A stretch of 21,401 bases of DNA from Apostichopus parvimensis (Eukaryota; Echinodermata; Holothuroidea; Aspidochirotida; Stichopodidae). A program made the position numbers and the translations under genes. The notes beneath the pieces are model-generated. The model made no database searches. It saw only the letters and a program-made list of their open reading frames with translations, and was not told the DNA's origin. The stretch covers positions 131,342 to 152,742 of the forward strand of contig KN882891.1 in the NCBI GenBank assembly GCA_000934455.1. Reading direction: 5' to 3'. This document shows positions 8,168 to 16,200 of this stretch, in pieces. Numbering within the stretch: position 1 is the stretch's first letter; each line of letters begins with the position of its first letter.

Positions 8168-11028
8168 GTGTCATTTTTTAAAATATATTTCTTGTCGATT
8201 AATAGAAATGAATTTGTAGTATCCATATATCATAGCTCCTGGTTATGGTAATTATCTCTGTTTGAGGATATTAGGTAAAAGTAAGCATTTGCTGAATGGA
8301 ATCTTACAATAATGTACACGGCAGAGAAACAAATGGCTTGTTTGACCTGGATTTGTTTAAAATGTGAGTTACATTCGGTAACATGCATTATGGGAATCAG
8401 CGAGCCTATTAAAATGACAAATATGTCGTTATTCCCCATCATTATAACGTCACAGACTAATATCACATCTAAGTTAACTTAGATGTGATATTATTCAATC
8501 TTTTAGATGTACGTCTAAAAGCTTAACATCTACAACTATGTTCCAAATACAAAAATTCATGACAAAAAAAGTATTGGAAAAGGTTTTCCAAAAGAAAACG
8601 ATTTTCTTTAATGATTTAAAGAAGCAATGACTTCTAAAGCGGTAACAAGATCAAGACGAAAGATGACTGTATAAGCAACTGAAGTTCACTGAATGTAAGC
8701 GTGGCACGTTACTATATTGATAAAAAAAAACATCACACGACCCGTCTTGATGTGACCTATTGTCTCAAACTTGTTACAAATTTGATGTTTGCCTTCACAG
8801 AGGAGTCACGCGTGCAGCTCATCTTCTGGTCAAAATCACCAGCTACGTCATAACAACAGGGCTCTCACAGATGACAGTGGAACGAACGCCGGCACTGGTG
8901 GCAACGGTGGTACTGCTGGTTGCAGCGGTGGTGCTTTTGGTAACAGCGGTGGTGCTTATGGTTGCGGCGTCGTTCCTCACAACAATGACAGCAACAGCCA
9001 CAGGAATGGTAGCAGCAGAAGTAATGGCTCCAATCCTGGTTCCAGCCGACAGATAACAGTGCTGCCACGTGACGTCATGGCCACGGCACAGGCGGAAATG
9101 AGACAAGCCGGTTACGAGCTTCTTGATCAGCTTGGACACGGCGGCTTTGGCTTAGTCTACAGTGGAAAACCACTAAACAATACTACAAGTGACCCAAATC
9201 AGGTAAATAAAAGAAGAAACAACAAACAATTAAACATTTGTTTTTAAATGGTCATCAGTGATATCCCACTGGTATCTGTGAAAGTTCAAATAACGTCAGT
9301 TGTGCTTAAACTTCAGTTTGCATTTTACTGCCACCCTGTTAAGATGAGTTTCCCCTTACTATATAGCTCCCAACCCTTGAGAAGGCAAATGCTGGTCCAT
9401 GCCACGAATCGCCGTCCTGGGGGAGGGGTATAAGGGGTGGGGGTGTCCCCCTCCCCTTTTGAATTTTTTTGGAATCCTGGTGATGCCTACATGTAAAATG
9501 GTGGCACTTAGAAAGGCTTTTGTCACCCACAATTTTCTGAGAAATATGCATTTTTTGTGTGTGTAACATCAATAAACTGAATAGTAGGTGATAATTCATT
9601 CTTTCCCGTGGCATGAAAATGTTCGCTGCTCGCCCCAGTGAAAAGAAATATAGGCTAATTTGAGGTTTAAATGATGCTGTAAAGGAGGTTTTATACTCTA
9701 TTATGCTAAATGCTAAAGAAATGATGGTTGCTAAGTCAAAATTTGATGCAATTTTTTTATGTATACTTGACAATTACAATGCGGGTTTTTCGGACGCTTG
9801 CGCGGGTCAGCGGGTTTGGGTGTTAGACTGCGGGTCCAACCCGCGAAATGCGGGTCAGTTGGGAGCTCTGCCTTACTGGAAATTTGGTTCTCTTCTCATT
9901 TTAACTGTCTTCAATGGCTGAAAATAATTTGGAAGGTCAGAAACACCAAAGGAAATAAAAAAAAAAAATTTAAATTTTAATCAAGCCTGTTCAATTTTGA
10001 AACTAACGATGATAACATATCTGTTTAAAGTTTCTTAATTATTTGAGATGTAAATTAACTATTCTGCAGCGTCCTTATAGTATAAAGTATAAAAAACAAG
10101 CTATTGGTAGTGTTGGTGTTATTTGTTAGGCTGATACTTTCTTGTGTGTCGTACTGATCTCAATATCGTTTAAGCACCCTCACAATTAGAAAAATCGCGT
10201 GGCTTAATAATGGTTTCAGTTCGTAAGGAAAATGTAGCCTACAGACTTTAACAAGTTGTTTTTCTGGTATATCTTTCTGTAACACTTAATGTTTCTGTAT
10301 TCGTTCTTTTACAGGAGGTTGCCATCAAATTCACTAAATGCAGTGATATTAATTCATGGACCACTCTTCCCAATGACACTGTCCAGATACCTTTAGAGGT
10401 AGCAGCTCTTTTAGCGTTGGAATCAGTGACCAGTGTCGTGGATCTTCTCGGCTACGGTAAAATGTCTTTAGGCAATGATGACGTTTTCGGCCTAGTGATG
10501 GAAAAACCAACCGGCTGCCTTTCCTTTGCTGCATATTTAAGACGACAAACACCGCTGTCTGAAACTATGTCCTTCCTCTTCCTCAAGCAACTCGTGTCCA
10601 TGGTGGTAGCTATCCATCGATGTGGCTGGGTAGATGGAGACTTGAAACCCAGTAACTTGTTGATTTGTGCTCAAGATCAACCTAAATCCATCGACTGCGG
10701 CCTAGCCATGGAGGTCGTCAATGATAAATGTATCGTACCTACAGCCGGCGGCACGTTGTTATGGAACATACCTCCCGAGCGACTAAACGGTGCGTGTGAC
10801 TTGGTCAAGTCTACAGTCTGGTCTCTGGGTGTCATCTATTATTACATGATCTTTGGAAAACGACCATTCGCGTCTCTTAAGAAAGCTCAAAGCCGCCCGC
10901 TAAGATGGCATCGCAATATCTCTTGTGGAGCTAAATTTATGTTGCAGCGTTTATTAGATCCCGATCCAAACAGTCGAGAAGTTATTCAGGATCTAGAACA
11001 ACTGATACTGACACACCCTCCTCAATGA
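8056..11028 (+). CDS. PIM-like serine/threonine kinase, 5' incomplete
   Basis: Three exons (8056-8167, 8801-9202, 10315-11028) join in phase into 408 visible residues ending at TGA. The kinase domain runs from about residue 140 to 400. Seen: Gly-rich loop GHGGFGLVYSG (about 149-159), VAIK lysine (176), PLEV glutamate (199), catalytic Asp of DGDLKPSN (280) with Lys282 and Asn285, metal-binding Asp of DCG (298), PPE (326). The loop, the hinge proline (EKP) and TVWSLG resemble vertebrate PIM kinases (GSGGFGSVYSG, ERP, AVWSLG), so PIM-like is well supported. PIMs are constitutively active kinases that phosphorylate Ser/Thr in basic sites. Oddities: HRD is DGD and DFG is DCG. The visible N-terminal part adds a coiled-coil-like segment and a Gly/Ser/Asn linker absent from vertebrate PIMs. 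No upstream start is visible; Met at 9076 could also serve as a start for a short form. Confidence 0.85.
8459..8492. repeat. Perfect 34-bp palindrome
   Basis: AATATCACATCTAAGTT is followed with no spacer by its exact reverse complement. It lies in the intron between the first two visible kinase exons and could extrude as a cruciform or fold as a hairpin in the transcript. It is immediately followed by a second near-palindrome at 8500-8521. Confidence 0.95.
8500..8521. repeat. 22-bp near-palindrome
   Basis: CTTTTAGA and TCTAAAAG flank a GTAC-centred core with one non-pairing position pair. The TTAGATGT core is shared with the 34-bp palindrome eight bases upstream, so the two inverted repeats appear related. 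Confidence 0.85.
8801..9202 (+). CDS. Kinase exon b: linker and glycine-rich loop
   Basis: The acceptor is TTGCCTTCACAG and the exon starts and ends in phase 0 (CAG before GTAAAT). The first two thirds encode a low-complexity Gly/Ser/Asn/Thr linker with a doublet of GNSGGA-like units. The last third enters the kinase fold at about YELLDQLGHGGFG and runs through the nucleotide-binding loop. Met at 9076 (MATAQAEMRQAGYELL) lies just before the domain and would give a protein of about 316 residues, close to vertebrate PIM length. Frame +1 of this exon reads as an Ala/Val-rich stretch purely because of the GGT/GCG repeats. Confidence 0.9.
9203..10314. other. Kinase intron with repeat-like DNA
   Basis: This is a GTAAAT to ACAG intron of 1,112 bp. 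The part around 9340-9620 has a GGGGGTGTCCCCCTCCCC-type block and a 144-codon antisense frame; it looks like a dispersed repeat, but only one copy is in the window. Around 9781-9855, GCGGGT occurs five times in about 75 bp, including the small hairpin GCGGGTCCAACCCGC (9830-9844). Confidence 0.6.
10315..11028 (+). CDS. Kinase exon c: bulk of the catalytic domain, stop
   Basis: The acceptor TTCTTTTACAG precedes GAGGTTGCCATCAAA (EVAIK). This single 238-codon exon encodes the rest of the fold: the AxK lysine, alpha-C glutamate, hinge with EKP, catalytic loop DGDLKPSN, DCG, PPE and the C lobe up to DPDPNSREVIQDLEQL, then LTHPPQ and TGA. The codons for DGD are at 10633-10641 and for DCG at 10693-10701. 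The last 15 codons belong to a repeat unit that recurs in the 3' flank (see the tandem repeat entry). Confidence 0.93.
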   Translation, partial: EVAIKFTKCSDINSWTTLPNDTVQIPLEVAALLALESVTSVVDLLGYGKMSLGNDDVFGLVMEKPTGCLSFAAYLRRQTPLSETMSFLFLKQLVSMVVAIHRCGWVDGDLKPSNLLICAQDQPKSIDCGLAMEVVNDKCIVPTAGGTLLWNIPPERLNGACDLVKSTVWSLGVIYYYMIFGKRPFASLKKAQSRPLRWHRNISCGAKFMLQRLLDPDPNSREVIQDLEQLILTHPPQ

Positions 11029-11174
11029 AGAGTCCCGTAATTTCGCAGAAAGTTTTACAAGTCTCGGTTCGATCAAGAATAGAAAGTTTGAGATAATTGA
11101 CTAAATCTTCTGATATTATGAAACATTTGCATGATTGGAAGTAATCTTTGTTTTGCCTTAGGCTGCGAAAGACA

Positions 11175-11180
11175 AATAAA
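11175..11180 (+). terminator. Polyadenylation signal AATAAA, proximal
   Basis: AATAAA lies about 147 nt after the kinase stop, in repeat unit 1, with GTTGATTGG-type sequence downstream. It is a plausible cleavage signal for the kinase mRNA. Confidence 0.5.
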
Positions 11181-11406
11181 ACTAGAGTTGATTGGATCCT
11201 AGTCCGAGAAGAACGTTAATTTCGGGATCGATAAAAACTGTTCCAGACTCTCGCAGTTCTGCAACGCAGCTGATAACTGAGCGCAGAAGTTGCATCGACG
11301 TGGATCTATCAAGGAGAGAGACTTGGAGACTAAATCTTCTCATATCATCTAATAGTTGAGTACAATGCATGATGGGAAGAAATATTTGTTCCCTCTGTGA
11401 AGGGCA

Positions 11407-11412
11407 AATAAA
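11407..11412 (+). terminator. Polyadenylation signal AATAAA, distal
   Basis: This is the same signal carried by repeat unit 2, 232 bp further on, followed by GT-rich GGATAGTATATTGGTAG. The duplication of the unit also duplicated the signal. Unit 3 has the altered form AAGTAAAG. Confidence 0.5.
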
Positions 11413-11765
11413 ACTATCGTGGATAGTATATTGGTAGCTGATCCGATGTAGAGAGTGGGTTTATTCAGGATCTATAACAACCGACCTAGACTCAGACTGG
11501 CAGTGCTGCAACGTAGGCTGCCATGGTAACTGAGCGCAATAACGGTTTGGCCTCCGTGGATCGAACAAGGAAACTTTGAGATGGACTAAATCTTCTCACA
11601 TGTAGCCTAATACTTAGTACAATACATGGTGTCAAGTAGTAATTGTTTTCCTAATGTGAAGAACAAGTAAAGTAGTAAGTCTTTGGGATCTATTGGATGC
11701 TGTTTCGAACAGAAAAGAAGAGTCGGTGTTCGGGATGCTTATCGCCGATTCACGAAAGTAGTACA

Positions 11766-12415
11766 TTCATCATACCCGGCAAAAATTACTACATGCACGT
11801 CGCTTGTGTGTATTAATTAATAAACATTTTTGCATTCGGTGAATGCTAAATACAGTAATTAAGTAAAACCAATAATCTTTGGGTCTTTTTGTCCGTTCAT
11901 TTGAGATAGGATCGGGAATTAAACATGGCGGGGGGGGGGGGGGGGGTGGGGAAGAGGAACGGGAAGAGGAGAGAGCTGAGAGGGAGGGAAAGGTCTGGGT
12001 AATCCTTTCCTCAATAATTCTGCAGCTGCGTCAAATGGTTCTAAACTTATGTATAGTTGGGCAAGTAATCTCTTACTGATTGAGCACATCAGTCATAATA
12101 GAGGGCGGCACGCGGTTTGGGGCGAGTCTTCAATGCCTTTAATTGCCTCGCAATGTTTACAATAATGGAAGAATTTGGCCTCTGTATAGAGTTACTTCCT
12201 GTAACCTTTGACTTTCACCTAAAACAAGAACGAACCTTATACTAACTTAGCAAGCAGCCAGGGGGGGGGGGGGGGGGGGGGAGGAGAGTGTGGGGGGGGG
12301 GGGGAGAAGGGAAAGGAGGGCCTGCATATCCAATATTAACTGAGTCAAATTGCACTCTGCAAAGTTATTTTCAAGAAAAAAAGAAATAGACTATGCATGT
12401 TTTAGATGAAAACCA
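11766..12415. other. Convergent intergenic gap with long G tracts
   Basis: No gene. There is a 17-base G run at 11930-11946 followed by purine-rich DNA, a 21-base G run at 12261-12281 and a further 12-base run at 12293-12304. All lie on the plus strand between the 3' ends of the two genes and can form G-quadruplexes. The length of these runs may vary between alleles or be imprecise in the assembly. Confidence 0.7.
12105..12142. mobile_element. Solo terminus of the TTAA-flanked MITE
   Basis: GCGGCACGCGGTTTGGGG through CTTCAATGCCT and TTAA matches the right end of the element at 6968-7005 with a single substitution (CGCGGTTT versus CGCTGTTT), including the flanking TTAA. Similarity stops abruptly on the inner side, so this is a truncated or solo end rather than a whole element. 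Confidence 0.75.
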
Positions 12416-12421
12416 TTTATT
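12416..12421 (-). terminator. Distal MED24 polyadenylation signal candidate
   Basis: TTTATT on the plus strand is AATAAA on the minus strand, about 745 nt past the MED24 stop, with a T-rich downstream stretch. If used, transcription would stop just before the G tracts at 12261-12304. Confidence 0.35.
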
Positions 12422-12989
12422 TACATTGCTGTACATGCATGAAATCGCACAATTGGTATATGTAATGATTAGATAACATTACATGATAAGGTACACGTAG
12501 CCAAACCAGGCAGCTGAGGCCCGTTCCTCAATAATCACAAAAGAATCTTCTCATATCCACAAAGAGCAGTGGTTTACATACATATCACCATGTATTGGCA
12601 GGTGACACAAAACAAGTGGATGTTACCCCCCTGATATGATGCAAGGACTCTAAATGTCCCTTGAGTCTCCAGATATATTTTTTTAAGAGGGAGGGGGGCT
12701 AAAGCTCCTTCAGAAGTAAACATGGTTGAACCCGTGCTTGCAGCCTTCCCTTGCTTTTAAATATGAAGCTGAAAGAACATGTTTCGGTGGAATTATTAGA
12801 ACTTAAAAAAGAATGGATAAACATTAACAATTAAGTCCTTACTGATTGATTCAAGAAATTGAACATGATTTAAATGGTGAATTTCTTCATAACTGAAACC
12901 TTTAAGCAACACCACCTCCAATCAAGGTGTCTTTTTTCGTTATAAGACTAATACCATATAAACACAAAAACTCTGCTTAGAGATCAACT

Positions 12990-12995
12990 TTTATT
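12990..12995 (-). terminator. Proximal MED24 polyadenylation signal candidate
   Basis: AATAAA on the minus strand about 170 nt after the stop, followed 20 or so bases later by GTTTTTGTGTTTATATGG, a good GT-rich downstream element. I prefer it over the distal site. Confidence 0.5.
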
Positions 12996-13164
12996 ACAGG
13001 GCAAACTCTGAGTTCATTTGACAAAGTATCTCCATCCTTATTTAGACTTTTAGCTGCACATCCTATAGAGGTGAAAGTTATGTTTACCACTGGTACAATC
13101 ACTTCCATGCTGCTAGTGTCAAACAGGCTTAAGAAAATTGGTGGTCCATTTCATGGATACCAAA

Positions 13165-13290
13165 TCACCTTCCCATAATGCAAAGTGCCCTCGCGGCCTG
13201 CCTTCGAGCCACGACGCTGTCCAACTGTCCGATGGCTAATGCCAAGTCTTGGATGAAGTTCTTGTTGATAGTGCTGAAGAGATGGTTAGC
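13165..13290 (-). CDS. MED24: MED24 terminal exon with stop
   Basis: The acceptor TTGCTGTAG opens a 42-codon exon ending in TGA at 13165-13167. It encodes ANHLFSTINKNFIQDLALAI then GQLDSVVARRQAARALCIMGR, matching the human terminus VVLAITDLSLPLGRQVAAKA with a few extra residues at the end. It joins the previous exon in phase 0, and no extra exon is needed in the 1.6-kb intron. Confidence 0.92.
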   Translation of the reverse strand, partial: ANHLFSTINKNFIQDLALAIGQLDSVVARRQAARALCIMGR

Positions 13291-16200
13291 CTACAGCAAC
13301 AAAATAGAAAGAGAGCAAAGGTCATTGTATGAGACAACGTTGAAAGACAAATAACAAACACGAAATGTATCACATAAAAGGTAAGCCGTGACTGGCCGGC
13401 ATCCAACATAAAAACTTATCTACCAACTGACTATAGCTCATTCCATCTTCTATTAATATCTCATCATTTTTTGTTTTTGTTTTTTTGTGATGTGTTAAAA
13501 TTACCCATTGAAAACAACTTCAATTTTAGTTTGTTTTTCCTAAATCTTTTCTAAAAGTAGTTTTTCCTAAATCTTTAAACCAACCCAATGAGTCCTAGAT
13601 ATTTGAGGATGGTTAAGTCAGACATGTAAGTGATTTATTCACTTCTTTGAAAACTTGACCAATTTTGGACTATCAAGCAGTTAGTGGTACATTAATGATT
13701 CTGTTTAACTTTAGCATTTACGACTCAATCTTGGTCTTGTGTCAACATTCCCCCTGGAGCACATATACATTTCTGAGCCTGTCTGGTTTGAAGCCGTTTA
13801 TATTCTATTGCAGATTGTCGCATTCCATGGTGATTATGCAGATATTTTTATACTTCTGTCATAGAGGGGGTATTACCGATTTGCTTCATTAACTTGATGT
13901 ATTCAGGAAGTGACCTTAATTTAGTTTTCCTCCAGAAGCAAAGAGACATTTGTCATATAACCATTTCTAATCCTATTTCAGGTTGTGTCTTTTCACAGTG
14001 TTTTGTAGGTGTTCTTTATGCAGCAACTGACACAATTTAAACATTATCATCGTGATGCGTCACTCAAAGATATTTAAGTAATTTTAGTCTCACACTCAGA
14101 CCATTGAGCTAAGAAAAGTGAAGGAATCATCTAAATTTAGAGAATGGTTTAAATTAGCACAAAGAAACTGCAGAATTTATTGATGGGAAATCTATGATTC
14201 AAGCAATTTTTCTTTTTTGCCATATGATAATTTGAGAGCATAAATCGTAATCGATAAAGTTCTGAGTAAAGTTTCAGAGTTATTATCTTCCATTAGCATT
14301 CAAGAATACATTTCTTGGATGGTACTTAAGAATTGGAATGAAAATTCCATCACACAGTAGTACATCTTGCTCAAATACTAAAGGTTCAGTTCAAATACTG
14401 AAGTTAATAATGGAACGTTTTGATGTTTTGCACCTACTTTTCTCTGCACGTAATTTGATATGAAAAGTAACCCTACAATGCTTCATCAAATCTATTTCCT
14501 TCATTTACTTGCTCATTTAGCCTTGGAAATCTTGCGGCAAAAAATCTTGGTTGAATTAATTACGGTCTTACTTTAAGTAGTTCTCTGGTAGTTGAGATAA
14601 AATTGTAAAACTATGAAAGGCTACTTTGCCGTTTAATTTTGGGGTCCTGTCTGTCAAATAATGGCATTACAGCAATGCTATACTGTCAGTTATTTTTTTT
14701 TTATCAAACATCAGTTGATTTCTCATCAAAGTGAGCAGATACTCAGAAAGACAACAGTCTCATATTCTTCTCTAATGTTCCAGATCTACCAACCACCATA
14801 GAAGTGATTAAATTCATTGAGCACACCATCAGGCTGCATCATATATTTTTTAGCTGCTTTATTGATAGATTTGGAAGCCATCTTGTTTGCTATTGGCATA
14901 CACAGCTCACCATCGAGACCGGCATAAACTGTAAGACGGTCGAGGAGACCGCATCGCCGCAGGTGAGAATTTCTTGGAGGAAGGAGTAGATAAACTCTGT
15001 CCTGCTGCTGAGAGCATTCTCAGATAAGACCGAGGCAAACAACTGCATCATGGACGCTGGAAAATAAAAAAACCAAACAAAAAAATCATAGAAGATTACA
15101 TCAAACCCTTGAGCATATTAAATTGGGGAATGATGTGTTTGGTAGATTACCTTTGCACTATCCTCTCTGTTTTGCACAACTTTTGAAAACTTGACATAAT
15201 GCAGTCTTTTTATTTTAATTTGCAAAGTTCACCAGTTATACTCTTTTCCATGAGATGGATACTAATATCAAAAAGTGAATCTGGGATGATTTTTTTTTCT
15301 TTTAGAATCATGACTGGTTAATTCTCTAACTGATATTCATCTGGGTGCCTTAGGTTTGGCCATTTGCAATTTTATTGTGACCGACAATTGGTACGTCTCG
15401 ATAGTAAACTTGCTGGCAATTGTCGACCAATTGCAAAACATATTCTTTCAATGGATTCCCCTCAGTAATAGTTATGAATAACTGATAGGTCCACCTTGGG
15501 ATATGGCACTGTGTTTAGGTTTGTGATACAGTTACTAAAAGTAAAACTTGACTTTTAAAAAACACAGGTAGTCGTTACGAAAGATAGAACATATCATGAA
15601 TATATTACCTATTGCCTTGTAGAGGGGTTCACCCAGTTGTGTGGAGGTTTGAGGTACCAGGAGGGGGTTGGACGTGGTGCTTAGGGTGGTGCTGTTCAGA
15701 CCAGAAGCAGCATTCTCATCCTCTGGAATGCTCAGGAGACGACGGAGCTTTGACGGTCGATTATCTTCCCGTAAAGTGCTGGTGCTCTGAATTTCACAAG
15801 AGTGGAAATAAAATTTCAATGTGAATGATAAAGGGTACCCAGCAGCAGAGCCCACAAATATGCTAGAAAATACCAATATAACACCATTTGTTTTGTACTG
15901 CAATTCAAGGGAGCTTTCTTCTTTGCAGATACAGACTTAAAGGTCTCATTTGACCATCTGTACATGTTTCATTAGATTCTTGAGCATCAGAACCCTCAAG
16001 AAAGCCTTCGAGTGGAAAACTCTATACAGAGTCTATATCAGTGACACTTGCTTGTTCGGGAAAATCAACTGGCAAAGGGAACATAATTTCAGATATATCA
16101 CACCTACGATTTGGCTGTTGTGTGGCTTGGATTTTACAGAGTATGAAGGAAAATAAATGTGGTGTAAAAATTGAGTCAATTGAGGCATTTTGAGACCACT

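Larger units (their letters stand above)
10982..11765. repeat. Diverged tandem repeat spanning kinase stop and 3' flank
   Basis: Units begin near 10982, 11216, 11461 and about 11728 (partial), a spacing of roughly 235-265 bp. Shared landmarks in order are TTCAGGATC or TTCGGGATC, CTGAGCGCA (units 2 and 3), GATCNANCAAG, ACTAAATCTTCT (starting 11100, 11329, 11585), and CAAATAAAACTA (units 1 and 2) or CAAGTAAAGTAG (unit 3). Unit 1 includes the last kinase codons: TTATTCAGGATCTA at 10982 is repeated exactly at 11461. The copies are clearly diverged, so the array is old. Confidence 0.85.

Noticed and set aside
8760..9056. 98-codon frame with an Ala/Val/Leu-rich, membrane-like stretch
   Set aside because: It is the +1 reading of the GGT/GCG-rich kinase linker; the hydrophobicity is a by-product of the repeat. 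It also starts before the acceptor at 8801.
8843..9139. Two antisense frames over kinase exon b (one His/Cys-rich)
   Set aside because: Shadows of the same low-complexity exon; no family match.
9339..9773. 144-codon minus-strand frame in a kinase intron
   Set aside because: It covers what looks like a dispersed repeat with a GGGGGTGTCCCCC block; no recognisable domain and no splice context.
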